Source of the DNA: Palsa-948 sp964481195
Lineage (GTDB): Bacteria; Bacteroidota; Bacteroidia; Palsa-948
Reading direction: 5' to 3'
DNA length: 64,000 nt
NCBI GenBank assembly: GCA_964481195.1
Contig: CAYZTB010000009.1
Span: forward strand, 20,471-84,470
Below the pieces are notes generated by a model. It did no database searches and was not told where the DNA came from. It worked only from the letters and a program-made list of their open reading frames with translations. This document shows positions 16,459 through 27,200 of the stretch, piece after piece; position 1 is the first letter of the stretch, and each line of letters starts with the position of its first letter. The position numbers and the translations under genes were made by a program.

Positions 16459-17045
16459 AGATTGAATACATAGACGGGCAAACTCCTCTTGATGAGGAGG
16501 AGAAGGAAGGATTACTTATTTCAACTATAAACACACACGGAGAGCTTGATGAATTTGAGCAACAGAATATTGAGAAAGCTATTGAATGGACTTTGGGCAG
16601 AAAATTCAAACACGAAAAAATTATCGCGGAAGATTTTGTTCGAGAACTTCATCATAAAATGTTTGGCGATGTTTGGAAATGGGCAGGAGAGTTTAGGCAT
16701 TCAAATAAAAACATGGGTTGTGATTGGAAACAAATAAACACACAATTAAAACAGTTAAATGATGATTGCCTTTACTGGATTGAACATAAAACTTATTCGG
16801 ATGTAGAAATTGCAATCCGTTATAAGCATAGTATTGTAAGTGTTCACTGTTTCTCAAATGGTAATGGTCGCCACTCGCGCCTAATGGGAGATGTCATAAT
16901 CAGTCATATTTTTAGAAAAAAGGTTTTTACTTGGGGAGGAAGAGGCTTGAATAAAAAAGGAGAATCAAGAAATAATTATTTTAAAGCAATCAAGGAGGCG
17001 GATAAGGGAAGTATAATGCCTCTTATGAAATTTGCTAACACCTAG
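16449..17045 (+). CDS. Mobile mystery protein B (Fic/DOC domain)
   Basis: 198 residues. The Fic core reads HCFSNGNGRHSR at residues 133-144, fitting HxFx(D/E)GNGRxxR except that Asn137 replaces the usual acidic residue that binds magnesium. The upstream FGDVWKWAGEFR stretch (residues 73-83) is also characteristic. Fic proteins transfer AMP or other phosphate-containing groups to target proteins. Whether this variant is active is uncertain; an Asn here is, as far as I recall, common in this subfamily. I see no inhibitory (S/T)xxxE(G/N) helix in B itself. Overlaps protein A by 10 bases. No terminator is visible in the 270 bases that follow. Confidence 0.85.
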   Translation: MGLEIEYIDGQTPLDEEEKEGLLISTINTHGELDEFEQQNIEKAIEWTLGRKFKHEKIIAEDFVRELHHKMFGDVWKWAGEFRHSNKNMGCDWKQINTQLKQLNDDCLYWIEHKTYSDVEIAIRYKHSIVSVHCFSNGNGRHSRLMGDVIISHIFRKKVFTWGGRGLNKKGESRNNYFKAIKEADKGSIMPLMKFANT

Positions 17046-17314
17046 TTTGGATGTAGGGAAAGAATTTATATTTTCATTGTGTTTTTTTGAGATGTTGCTG
17101 AGTAATTTAGAGGCTAAAAAAACATAGCTCTCTCAAAAAGAACCTAAAGTTTCTCCAATAACAATTCAGGTATAATTTGGAAGAAAACGTTACCTGTTTA
17201 CTCCTCAACCTACCTATCAAACCCCGCAACTGTTTGAACTTTAGGAGGAATAGATATTAATAGCGATATACGAATGAAGTTTAATCAGAAAAGTAGAAAA
17301 ATGGAGATAAAAAA

Positions 17315-20068
17315 TTATTTACCGCTTAGCAAGTGCACATTGCCCGTAAGCACATGAGGTAGAATTCCCTCTAAGCGAATTTCGTAAACTGTACAGACAT
17401 AGTAATAGACCCCATCGGAGCACGGCTGTTTGTTTTGAAGGTTGTTGCCATCCCACATGATTTCAGGATCTTCGGATGTAAATACTTGCGCACCCCATCG
17501 ATTATATATTTTGATATCTATTTTAGCAACATATTTGTATGGATGAATAGGTATGAAAAAATCATTCGATCCATCACCATTGGGAGTAAACACGTTTGGT
17601 AAATGATAAACAGGACAATTGTCAATGCAAAATAAATTACTGAAAGCGCTTTCGTTGCCGAAAGAATCAACCGAAGTAACGGCATAACATCCTGCAATAG
17701 ATATTAAGCTATCGTGCAAATAGGATGTTGTGTTAATGTCAAAAATAGTGTCAATCACAGAAAAATCACCACTTAAAGAGTCTCTATGATAAATGATGTA
17801 ATAAACAGCATCATCGCTACAGGAGTTGTTTGGATTGGTCCAGTGTAAGGTATTTTGATTGTACTGGCAGCTGGAATCAACATCCAACACGTTAGCGCAT
17901 GGTGGTGTTTGGTCAATGGGTGTGCAGCAAAGTTCTTGCGACCAATTTATTAAAGGATGTGGAAGCGTAGTGTCAGGATATGCGCCAATGCTTTTTACCT
18001 TATAACAATATTGAGCTCCGTTTGCTAAGCCTGTATCTTTAAATGTTTGTAACGCAGTAGTTGAAAGCGAATCCCAGGTAGAGGTAACTTTGTTGTATCT
18101 GTAAATATCGTATTGGTAATTTTTCCATGGTGTTATTTCGCCCCATGAAATTTGAATTTGATTATCGCTTGAACTACAAGTTAAAAAAACTGATGATGCA
18201 TTTTGAGTTGGGCAATGATTGTTATTGTTAGAATAAAACTCAACGCGGTAATTGTACGGGTTTGATACAGTGTTTAAGGGAGTATCGGTATGTGTGCTAT
18301 CTAAGAGCGTAGCAAAATAAGGACTTGAATAGGAAGCTATGGCAGGCTGTAAGGGATTTAAATATCCTGTTGCGCTCAGCAATTCAAACTTATAAGGGCC
18401 TTGATTTGTAGCTAGAGTAGTGTCTAAGTTCAATGGATCGGCAATGGGTCTTACCCAAGAAACTTTTATTGATCCATTCGTAGTATTTGTTGATAGGACA
18501 TCCACATTAGTAATAATAGGTACATCGCGTACTAATTTATTACATATAGCATCGGACACATAACTTTCGGCTCCATCAAGATAAACAGCAACAACGCGGT
18601 AGGAATATACACTGCCATGAACAAGACCTACATTGTCTTTAAAGGTTTTTAGTGCTTGAGAAACCGTTCCAATTAGAGAGTACCCCCATGATGTAGGCAT
18701 GCCTGTTTGGCAATAGCCAGGCTTTAGCGTATCACAACCTAGCTTGCGGTATATTTTATATTGAAATAAAGGATTTGTAGCTGGGTTACAAAATGCAGCA
18801 TCCCATTTTATTACCATGCTAGCGCAGGAAGGTTCTGCAGTAAGATTTTTAGGAGCTGGAGCTATAACGCGAATAAAAAAAGTTTCATAATCTGTTAATT
18901 GAATAGGGGGAAAATCAGGCGCTCCATCATCAAGCGCTCTAAAAGTTACTAGATATGGCTGTAGCCTAACCTGATTGCAGGTAGGAGACCAAGAAAAATA
19001 TCCAGTAGATGGACTTTGAATAGGAGCATCAGAAATAAAAGTAGCTGCAGGATTTGTTTTAAATGGATCGCCAGTTGCATCAAATGCATAAATATGATTA
19101 AAGCCAGGGTCGGTAGCAGTTACTGTTAGCGATAAATTTGTATTAGCTAAAATGCAAGTATCATCGACAGATGAAATAACAGGAGGTTTGTTTATGCATT
19201 CGTAAACGGTAACCTGCATATCTCTGCGTACGGTACTAATTTTATATCTTTTTCCATTGGCTGTATTAAGTTTCCACTCCTGAATATCAATAGCAAAATT
19301 ATATTCATAGGGCAGCGAATAGGGTGAAGGAAGCTTTATCGGACTGTTCCAAATAAAATCGCCAGTTATAGGATTTAAAGTAACACCGCTAGGGATAAAA
19401 TATCCGCTTACTGGCATACTAGGTCCTTGATTACAAATTCCAAGTTTATAAGAAAGACTATCTCCATCTGGATCTACCGCTCCTGGGTTATGAATAAAAA
19501 TCACTCCAATACATGCTCGGTCAATAGGCAGATTAGTTAGGGTTACAGAATTATTAAAAGAAGCCATGCCTGGTGCATTAATTATGGTAAGCGTATCTTG
19601 AATGCTAAATGCACTTTGATTACCCACGTTTACAATACCATCGTTACGATTGGGATCGGTCATGGAAATTATATAAGAACCATAGCCGGGATAGGTATGT
19701 GTTATGGTGTAAATATTCTTTTTAATATTTAAGCTTTGAAGTGTTGGGTTTCCTATTGTCCATTGACCCATGTGGTGAGTGCCACAGTTTGGATTACCTC
19801 CACCACAGCCATTTGCGCCCCAAGCGTCTTGCTGAGGATCTCCGGATTCAAAATTGCTACGGCATACTACCGCAGAATCTCCATCGCCAAAATAAATAGT
19901 TTGGGTACAGCGATCGGCTTGTGAGCTAGTTCCTTTGGTATAGGTAATGGCAGAAATTTCGTAGGTGTTTCCGCTGATGTGCCTATAAATAATTTCTCCG
20001 GCACGCTCGTGAGTAGCAAATGCAGTTAATGCAAAGACAGAAAATACTATAGAGAAAAGCTTTTTCAC
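17315..20068 (-). CDS. Large secreted protein with fibronectin-like domains and gliding motility-associated (T9SS type B) C-terminus
   Basis: 917 residues from a GTG start (20068) that gives a clean signal peptide, MKKLFSIVFSVFALTAFA; the frame continues upstream to a TTG at 20089. The N-terminal part (THERAGEIIYRHISGNTYE onward) contains GDGDSAVV and Ig/PKD-like strands. The middle carries fibronectin III-like repeats with YKIYR and YRVVAV strands. The last about 85 residues (LPNVFTPNGDGSNDFF, YNRWGAQVF, WDGNN) are the type B C-terminal domain recognised by the type IX secretion system. Probably exported and surface attached or released. The passenger function is unknown. Confidence 0.88.
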   Translation of the reverse strand: MKKLFSIVFSVFALTAFATHERAGEIIYRHISGNTYEISAITYTKGTSSQADRCTQTIYFGDGDSAVVCRSNFESGDPQQDAWGANGCGGGNPNCGTHHMGQWTIGNPTLQSLNIKKNIYTITHTYPGYGSYIISMTDPNRNDGIVNVGNQSAFSIQDTLTIINAPGMASFNNSVTLTNLPIDRACIGVIFIHNPGAVDPDGDSLSYKLGICNQGPSMPVSGYFIPSGVTLNPITGDFIWNSPIKLPSPYSLPYEYNFAIDIQEWKLNTANGKRYKISTVRRDMQVTVYECINKPPVISSVDDTCILANTNLSLTVTATDPGFNHIYAFDATGDPFKTNPAATFISDAPIQSPSTGYFSWSPTCNQVRLQPYLVTFRALDDGAPDFPPIQLTDYETFFIRVIAPAPKNLTAEPSCASMVIKWDAAFCNPATNPLFQYKIYRKLGCDTLKPGYCQTGMPTSWGYSLIGTVSQALKTFKDNVGLVHGSVYSYRVVAVYLDGAESYVSDAICNKLVRDVPIITNVDVLSTNTTNGSIKVSWVRPIADPLNLDTTLATNQGPYKFELLSATGYLNPLQPAIASYSSPYFATLLDSTHTDTPLNTVSNPYNYRVEFYSNNNNHCPTQNASSVFLTCSSSDNQIQISWGEITPWKNYQYDIYRYNKVTSTWDSLSTTALQTFKDTGLANGAQYCYKVKSIGAYPDTTLPHPLINWSQELCCTPIDQTPPCANVLDVDSSCQYNQNTLHWTNPNNSCSDDAVYYIIYHRDSLSGDFSVIDTIFDINTTSYLHDSLISIAGCYAVTSVDSFGNESAFSNLFCIDNCPVYHLPNVFTPNGDGSNDFFIPIHPYKYVAKIDIKIYNRWGAQVFTSEDPEIMWDGNNLQNKQPCSDGVYYYVCTVYEIRLEGILPHVLTGNVHLLSGK

Positions 20069-20155
20069 AGATATATATCTTCTTAACAAAAATAGTGCAA
20101 AAACATGAATTAAACAAAAAAATTAAAGGCTAAAATTAGAGTAGAGGTTTATCCA

Positions 20156-20530
20156 TTAATAAACTTTAATTGCTTTGCTTACTGAGCGACCTTCCTCTAA
20201 TTTTACTAGGGTTGGTGCAGGGGCAGTATATGGTGCAGGAGGGGTTACTGTAGCGGATAGAATAGCTGGAAGTTTAAACGTAAAAGTGGCAACGCCAGCA
20301 GCATCGGTAGTAGAAGATTGAACTTGAATTTGAAGGTTGCCATTTGCACCTGTTTGATTTGGAGCAATTTGAATACTTGCTCCTACCACTGGGCCATTCG
20401 TTACGCCATCCTGAATTGTTAAAACTAAATCACAATCTTTGTTTCTTCTGCAAGAAGATGAAAAAATAAATACAACAGAAAATAAAAGAGCAAAAGAAAA
20501 TAATGGGCTGTATGTAGAATTTCTTTTCAT
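20156..20530 (-). CDS. Small lipoprotein with Ig-like/carboxypeptidase-regulatory type domain
   Basis: 124 residues from the ATG at 20530; the frame runs eight codons further upstream but the signal peptide starts at MKRNSTYSP. Cleavage before Cys in FSSSC gives a lipoprotein. The mature part (DLVLTIQDGVTNGPVVGASI, then TTDAAGVATFTF) has the pattern of a CarboxypepD_reg/bacterial Ig-like domain: 'VxGAxI ... T(D)xxGxxxF'. This suggests a surface-exposed single-domain adhesin or structural protein. It stands alone, 67 bases upstream of the large T9SS gene on the same strand; co-transcription is possible. Specific function unknown. Confidence 0.7.
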   Translation of the reverse strand: MKRNSTYSPLFSFALLFSVVFIFSSSCRRNKDCDLVLTIQDGVTNGPVVGASIQIAPNQTGANGNLQIQVQSSTTDAAGVATFTFKLPAILSATVTPPAPYTAPAPTLVKLEEGRSVSKAIKVY

Positions 20531-20642
20531 GTGAGGGTTACTTGTTGAGCACAAAGATAATGATTATCATTACTTTACCAAAATTTATTTAAGCCGAACA
20601 TTGTATGTAAATAATTGAAATTAAACACCTTAAAAAAATATT

Positions 20643-21767
20643 CTAGTAATTTATCACCTGCTCTTCAATTTCCTTGGGAATTTCGCGAAAACTGTATTGC
20701 TGATTTCTCAACTGAGGCTCAAAGCCTGCTTCGCGTATGGAGCGTTGAATGCTACTAGCCGTGAAACGATGTGGAGCTCCCGCAGCCGAGACTACATTTT
20801 CTTCGAGCATGATACTGCCAAAATCATTGGCACCTGCGTGTAAACAAATTTGAGCAATTTCTTTTCCTACGGTAAGCCAAGATGCTTGTATGTTAATGAT
20901 GTTAGGAAGCATAATGCGGCTTATTGCAATCATGCGAATATATTCTTCGCCCGTTGTTTTGTTTTTTACTCCTCTTACTTCAGACAACAACGTATCTGCA
21001 TCTTGAAAAGTCCAGGGTATGAATGCCAAAAAGCCTTTTGCATTTTTAGGTTTTTCATTTTGCACTTCACGGAGCCATACTAAATGTTCAAAGCGTTCGT
21101 ACAAAGTTTCTACATGCCCAAACATCATAGTGGCCGAAGTGGTAATATTTAATTTGTGAGCAGCACGCATAACATCCAACCATTCTTGTCCACCGCATTT
21201 CCCTTTTGATATTAACCTGCGTACTCGGTCGTTCAGGATTTCTGCACCGGCTCCGGGTAAGGAGTCTAAACCGGCTTCTACCAATGCTTTTAGCACTTCG
21301 GTGTGCGTAGATTTTTCAAGCTTAGTTATGTGTGCAACTTCGGGTGGGCCAAGCGAATGAAGCTTGATGTTTGGATACAAACTTTTTATTTCTCGAAATA
21401 AATCGGTATAAAATTTTAGTCCCAAATCCGGATGATGGCCTCCTTGCAAAAGCAACTGATCGCCACCATATCGCAAGGTCTCTTCAATTTTTTTCTTGTA
21501 GGTATTTATGTCTGTTATGTATGATTCTGCATGTCCCGGAATCCGATAAAAGTTGCAAAACTTACAATTGGCAATACAAACATTGGTGGTATTTACGTTT
21601 CTGTCAATCTGCCAGGTAACTTTTCCATCGGGCTTTTGAATTTTTCGCAATTCATTGGCCACATACATGAGTTCTGTGATGGGTGCATTTTCAAATAGAA
21701 ACACTCCTTCTTCGATAGAAAGAAATTCAAATTGGAGTGCTCGCTTTAATAATGATTCGGTGTTCAA
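20643..21767 (-). CDS. mqnC: Cyclic dehypoxanthinyl futalosine synthase (radical SAM)
   Basis: Cyclises dehypoxanthinyl futalosine in the futalosine route to menaquinone. The radical-SAM cluster motif is CIANCKFC at about residues 63-70 (CxxxCxxC). Further family marks are TWQIDRNVNTTNV, LLLQGGHHPDLGLKFY and GLDSLPGAGAEIL. The 374-residue form starts at a TTG (21767) that matches the usual N-terminus of the family (about five residues before LLKRAL); another TTG ten codons upstream (21797) is also possible. No ATG is available. A -7 box (TAGATTTG on the minus strand) at 21845-21852 fits either. CofH is the nearest look-alike, but the sequence fits MqnC better. Confidence 0.9.
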   Translation of the reverse strand: MNTESLLKRALQFEFLSIEEGVFLFENAPITELMYVANELRKIQKPDGKVTWQIDRNVNTTNVCIANCKFCNFYRIPGHAESYITDINTYKKKIEETLRYGGDQLLLQGGHHPDLGLKFYTDLFREIKSLYPNIKLHSLGPPEVAHITKLEKSTHTEVLKALVEAGLDSLPGAGAEILNDRVRRLISKGKCGGQEWLDVMRAAHKLNITTSATMMFGHVETLYERFEHLVWLREVQNEKPKNAKGFLAFIPWTFQDADTLLSEVRGVKNKTTGEEYIRMIAISRIMLPNIINIQASWLTVGKEIAQICLHAGANDFGSIMLEENVVSAAGAPHRFTASSIQRSIREAGFEPQLRNQQYSFREIPKEIEEQVINY

Positions 21768-21844
21768 TGTATTTTCTGTATATGAAAAATGGTGCAATCG
21801 GTTTTGAATTCAGACAAGTACCGATTTTTATTTACTTTTATGTT

Positions 21845-21852
21845 CAAATCTA
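21845..21852 (-). promoter_or_regulatory. -7 promoter element for mqnC
   Basis: TAGATTTG on the minus strand (TAnnTTTG), about 80 bases before the preferred start. A TTG lies 22 bases further upstream, a slightly long spacer. The element lies between the divergent mqnC and pdxA genes. Confidence 0.45.
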
Positions 21853-21882
21853 CATAATAAACGGTTACAGATATCAATCATT

Positions 21883-22962
21883 ATGAGCGACAAAAAAATT
21901 AGAATTGGAATTACACACGGGGATATAAATGGAATAGGACTCGAAGTAATCATTAAAACATTTATGGATCCGCAGATGCTAGAGGTTTGTACGCCAGTAC
22001 TTTTCAGCTCTCAAAAAACATTTTCGTTCCATAGAAAAATGCTGAATGTTGAAATGCGCTTTAATCCGATAAGAGACGTAGAGCAAGCTGCCGATGGACA
22101 ATTCAATATCATTAATTTATACGAAGAAGAACCTGTTATAGAGTTTGGTGCTTCGCAGGAGCAAGCAGGAAAGTATGCTTTAAAATCTATAGAGGCAGCC
22201 TGTGAGGCGTTGGAAAATAAAAAAATTGATGCGCTAGTTACAGCACCTATCAATAAACACAATATACAGTCGCCCGAATTTCAATTTAAAGGTCACACGG
22301 ATTATTTGGAAATGCGATTTAAAGATTCTGCGCTTATGTTAATGTGTGCGGATAAATTAAGAGTTGGAGTGGTGACCGGACATATTCCTGTTGCAAACAT
22401 TTCGGCAATCATCAACGAAGAAAAAATAGTTCAGAAAATAAAATTGATGCACGCTTCTTTGGCATCGGATTTTGGAATTCGTAAACCCAAAATTGCGGTG
22501 CTTGGATTAAATCCACATGCCGGTGACAACGGAGTTATTGGCAGCGAAGAGAAGAGTGTAATCATACCAGCAATCACACAGGTAAAGAACGATGGTATGT
22601 TTGTAATGGGGCCATATTCGGCCGATGGATTTTTTTCACGATCTACTACTTCAACAGGAATGGGAAGTGCTATGTATGATAAATTTGATGGAGTTTTAGC
22701 CATGTATCACGACCAGGGGTTGATTCCTTTTAAAGCAATTGCTTTTGATACGGGAGTAAATTATTCTGCAGGGCTGTCCATCATTCGTACTTCGCCCGAT
22801 CATGGTGTTGGATATGATATAGCAGGTAAAAATCAGGCAAGCGAAAGTTCTTTCCGCAGTGCTGTATATTTAGCTTGCGATATTTATAAAACAAGAAATA
22901 TGGAAAAACTAATTACGGCAGATCCATTGAAAGCATTATCGAAAAAGGAAAGGGACTTTTAA
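21883..22962 (+). CDS. pdxA: 4-hydroxythreonine-4-phosphate dehydrogenase
   Basis: Oxidises 4-phosphohydroxy-L-threonine in the DXP-dependent pyridoxal phosphate pathway. The 359 residues contain GITHGDINGIGLEVIIKT at the N-terminus, VTAPINKHN near 122-130, FKGHTDYLE with a metal-binding His, and AMYHDQGLIPFKAIAF plus SPDHGVGYDIAGK at the C-terminal half, all hallmark PdxA segments. Divergent from mqnC; its last 4 bases overlap the stop of the convergent metallophosphoesterase gene. No partner pyridoxine genes are in the window. Confidence 0.95.
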   Translation: MSDKKIRIGITHGDINGIGLEVIIKTFMDPQMLEVCTPVLFSSQKTFSFHRKMLNVEMRFNPIRDVEQAADGQFNIINLYEEEPVIEFGASQEQAGKYALKSIEAACEALENKKIDALVTAPINKHNIQSPEFQFKGHTDYLEMRFKDSALMLMCADKLRVGVVTGHIPVANISAIINEEKIVQKIKLMHASLASDFGIRKPKIAVLGLNPHAGDNGVIGSEEKSVIIPAITQVKNDGMFVMGPYSADGFFSRSTTSTGMGSAMYDKFDGVLAMYHDQGLIPFKAIAFDTGVNYSAGLSIIRTSPDHGVGYDIAGKNQASESSFRSAVYLACDIYKTRNMEKLITADPLKALSKKERDF

Positions 22963-24224
22963 CTTTTAAATAATTCCATCACTGTTATTTCAGGTGATAT
23001 TCCAACACGACCCGGGTAACCCAAAAATCCAAGGCCTCTGTTAACATATAAATATTGTTTGCCTTCCGAGTACAACCCTGCCCACTGTTTGTAAAAATAT
23101 TGTACCGGACTCCATTTGAATCTCGGTATTTCAATTCCAAATTGTGCCCCGTGTGTATGTCCGCTGAAGGTAAGGTCTACATCCTTAAAGTCATTTTTTA
23201 CCTGCAAGTTCCAGTGCGAAGGGTCGTGCGACAGCAATAGTTTTACAGGATATTTTTCGGCTCCTTTGTAGGCGAGGTTCATATCTCCGTACTTGGAAAA
23301 ATGCAAATTGCCTCCCCAGTTTTCCATTCCTATTAATGCAATTTCCGCATCTCCTTTTTTTAATGCAATGTGTTCATTCAGTAATAACCTCCAGCCCATT
23401 TGGGCATGTATGTTTTTTAAGTCTTGCAGGTTTTTTTCTTTTGCTTCTTTACTTTTCCAGTTTGAATAATCACCATAATCGTGATTTCCTAAGGTGCTAT
23501 AAACTCCCAATGGAGCATTTAGTTTGCTTAGTACTTGAACGAACGACTCTGTTTCGGTAGCGTAGTCATTTACTAGGTCTCCTGTAAAAAATATTATGTC
23601 CGGTTGTTGGTGTAGGATTACTTCTACCGCTTCTTTAATAAAAGAGTTTGAAATAAAACTTCCCAAATGCAGGTCAGAGATTTGAACAATTTTTAATCCA
23701 TTAAAAGAGTAGGGCAAATTTGGCAAGATAACTTTTGCTCGATGGATCTTAATGTCAAACGCTCCTTTCACCATGCCGTATACAAAGCTCATAAATGGAA
23801 TAGCCGCCATACCGAGAGCCAAATAATTTAGAAATTTTAATCTGCTAATTCCTCCTTCGGCAGGTATTGTTTCAACAGAGCCAGAAGAATAAAATTTTGT
23901 AAAAAAATTTCCTATCCAGCGAAATAATCGAATGATGTCATCTGCTACAATAAATACCGTACCGATTAGCTTAGAAATAAGCAGCATAATTACAAAAGCA
24001 AATACATACACTTTTATAAACTTGGGCCAGTCTGCAATTTGAAAAAAGGTAGGAATTAGGAAAAGCACAAATGAAAAAGCGGTAAAGCCCCAGTAGGAAT
24101 AAAAGACAATATTTTTTTTATTCGCGGAACTATCTTTTAAAGCAACCGAAATAGCCTGATAAAAATACCAATCTAAAAGCAACAAAAAAAATCCTAGTAC
24201 TAAAATTCGTAGGCTGATAGGCAT
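22959..24224 (-). CDS. Membrane-anchored metallophosphoesterase
   Basis: 421 residues. Several hydrophobic segments lie in the first about 170 residues (three or four in series, then another near 135-155), followed by a calcineurin-like domain: KIVQISDLHLGSF, FTGDLVNDYA, YSTLGNHDYGDYSNW, LLLSHDPSHW and FSGHTHGAQFGI, giving all five metal-binding motifs. The domain arrangement resembles YkuE/YaeI-type phosphodiesterases linked to envelope or lipid metabolism. The substrate cannot be read from sequence. Convergent with pdxA, and 33 bases downstream of the stop of the giant 24258 gene on the same strand. Confidence 0.88.
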   Translation of the reverse strand: MPISLRILVLGFFLLLLDWYFYQAISVALKDSSANKKNIVFYSYWGFTAFSFVLFLIPTFFQIADWPKFIKVYVFAFVIMLLISKLIGTVFIVADDIIRLFRWIGNFFTKFYSSGSVETIPAEGGISRLKFLNYLALGMAAIPFMSFVYGMVKGAFDIKIHRAKVILPNLPYSFNGLKIVQISDLHLGSFISNSFIKEAVEVILHQQPDIIFFTGDLVNDYATETESFVQVLSKLNAPLGVYSTLGNHDYGDYSNWKSKEAKEKNLQDLKNIHAQMGWRLLLNEHIALKKGDAEIALIGMENWGGNLHFSKYGDMNLAYKGAEKYPVKLLLSHDPSHWNLQVKNDFKDVDLTFSGHTHGAQFGIEIPRFKWSPVQYFYKQWAGLYSEGKQYLYVNRGLGFLGYPGRVGISPEITVMELFKS

Positions 24225-24257
24225 CCGTAAATAAACTAATAATTTTTGAGAGGAAGC

Positions 24258-27200
24258 TTATCGCAGCAAGGAAATATTTCCTTTCATGGAAATGCGAGTG
24301 CCATCAACTAAATCAGCAGTAAGGAAATAGGAATATACTTCGGTGCCACCCATTTGCTTTCCAAAAATCATTCCGTTGTAAGCCCCATCCCATTTAAATC
24401 CAATATCTGAAGTTTCAAAAACCTGTTCTCCCCATCGATTGAATAAGGCTAAATGAAAATTTTCTATGCAGGCAGGCAGTAAATAATACACTTGAAGTTC
24501 ATCATTTTCTCCATCGCCATTTGGAGAGAATGCGTTTGGCAGGTATAATGTTCCTGCATTGGAACATTGATCAACCACTACAGTTACGCAAGCAGTGTCA
24601 ATACAATTACTAGCATTTGTTACTGTAACACAGTATTGAGTTGTATTATTTGGAGATACTGTTATGGTAGCGCCATTACCACCGTTCGACCATTGATACG
24701 TGCCACCGCCACCAGCAGTTAAGTTTACGCTTTGTCCTTGTACAATGGTAGCGCCAGAACTTACAGTTGCAATTGGGTTAGCGGCTAAAAAAGTTGTAAA
24801 CGATGCCGTGGCTGTACATTGCCCTATGGCTACTAAAACTGAATAGGTGCCAGGCACAGTAGGATTAATACTTGCTGTTGTAGCGCCTGTATTCCAAACA
24901 TATGTAGCGCCAGCGGGAGATGCAGAAAGTGTTGCAGCTTGTCCCTGACAAATATTTGTACCTGATACTATAGCTGTTGGAGGCGGAGAGACTAACACCG
25001 TAACTGTTCCTGTATCATTGCAAGATCCAGAAGAAGTTACCACCGAGTAGCTGGTAGTAGTAGAAGGAGTTACAGTAGTTGCTGAAGTTGTAGCACCATT
25101 ACTCCAAACATATCCATTGCCGCCAGATGCATTTAGAGATGCCGTTTCACCAGCACAAATTGTTACATTATTAGAAACTATTATGATTGGCGATGGATTA
25201 ACTGTAACGGAAACAGAGTCGGTATCGGAACAAGCTCCTGCGCCAGCTACGATAGTAAATGTTGTATTAACAGGAGGAGAAACAGTAATTGCAGATGTGG
25301 TAGCGCCATTGCTCCAGGAATATACAGAACTTCCAGTGGCAGATAGCTGTGTAGATTGTCCTGCACAAATTGTTGTGTTTTGTGAAACAGTAACAGAAGC
25401 CTGACTAACAACAGTAACTGTTACAGGTAAAGTATCTGAACACGATCCAGCATATCCAATGACAGAATAGGTGGTTGAAGTTGCGGGAGAAACTGAAATT
25501 GATGCAGCAGTAGCCCCCGTACTCCATAAATAAGTATTGCCACCAGACGGGGAGACCAACGCAGTAAGTGTTGATGTTTCTCCAATGCAAATTATTGTAT
25601 TGCCAGAAACCGTAGTTGATAAAGTTGGCAATGCATTAACGGTAACCGTAGCAGTATCAAAACAAGAGCCGCTAAAAGCAGTAACCGTATATGTAGTTAT
25701 TGAAGATGGAGCAGGGGTAATTACAATTGTAGCGCTGGATGCTCCTATATTCCATACATAATTGGTTCCACCGGATGCAGTTAGAGTAGAAGATGTTCCA
25801 CCACATAGCGTAGTATTTCCAGAAACGGATGCAGTAATATTTGCGCCCACATTTATGGTTAACGTATCATCGTCCGAACAGGAACCTGAAAAAGCTATGA
25901 CTGTATAGGAGGTGTTAGTAGCAGGAGTTACAACGATGGAAGAAGTGGTTGCAGAGTTGGACCATAAATAAGTTGTTCCGCCAGATGCAGTAAGTGTAGC
26001 ACTTCCTCCAGTACAAATATTTGTAGGGCCATTAATAGTTGCGGTAATGTTATTTGAAATTGTAACAGTTACACTTTGTGTATCTGAACAACTTCCCGAA
26101 TAAGCTACCACAGAATAGGTGGTTGTACTTGATGGAGTAACAACAATGGAAGAAGTTGATTGTCCAGATGACCAGGAATAGGAACTTCCGTTGGAAGCAG
26201 TTAAGGTAGCCGCATCGCCAGAACAAATAGTGGTGTTTGGTGAAACAGCGGCAGTAATTCCGGGAGTAACATTTACGGTAATGCTGGTGGTGCCAGTACA
26301 ACTTCCACTTCCTACATTAATTGTGTAAGTTGAAGTAGTTGTTGGAGAAACTATAATGGATGATGTGGTTGCCCCTGTAGACCAAGAATATGTATTGCCT
26401 CCAGAAGCTACAAGCGAAGAATTACCTCCTGCACAAATCGTATTGTTTCCTGTAATCGTAGGATTGATAGAGGAAATTACTGTCACAACTACAGTGGCAG
26501 TGCCGGGACCGCAGGGAGTTCCTACGGTTACAACATAGGTTGTAGTTGAAGCTGGTGATGCAACAGGATTTGAAATGTTTGCATAACTTAATCCAGTAGC
26601 CGGTGACCATGAGTAAGAACTTCCTGCTGATGAAGTAAGAGTGGTATTCCCTCCTGTACAAATTGTTGTATTGGGCGATGCAGAAACTGCAGGTGAATTT
26701 GTTGCAGTTACTAAAACCGGTTGATGATAAGTTCCCGGGCAAGTTGCAACGTAAAAAGTGTAAGTACCTGCAGTAGCAATTACCGAAGTTGTTAGTGTGC
26801 CTCCAGTTCCAATTACATTACCTGCAACACTTGCATCGTACCAAGAAATTATAGCACCTCCAGGAGTTCCACCTAACGTAGCAGTAAGCGTTGCAGCTTG
26901 TCCAGCACAAATAGTAACGTTTGGTGCGTTGATAACGAAATTTGTTACGGTGGTTGTGCTAGTACCTACGCCACCTGCCGTTGCACCGTTTGGAGGGAAT
27001 TCTGTAAGACTAGTGGAGTTGGTAACTCCATTTACTCCAGGATTTACGGTTGTTGCGGGTGCTCCATTAGAAACATCAACATGTCCACCACCTCCGCCTC
27101 CTCCAGGTCCCTGCGCTTGTGAATCGTTTAGCGTAAATGTTTGATCACCGCCCTTGCCTCCATTGGCACTTATTGAAATTCCAGTTATTGCTCCTACAGA

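Noticed and set aside
24600..27050. Regularly spaced repeats resembling a CRISPR array
   Set aside because: The period is about 230-260 bases, the repeats are degenerate and in frame, and they code for Ig-like domains in one long ORF.
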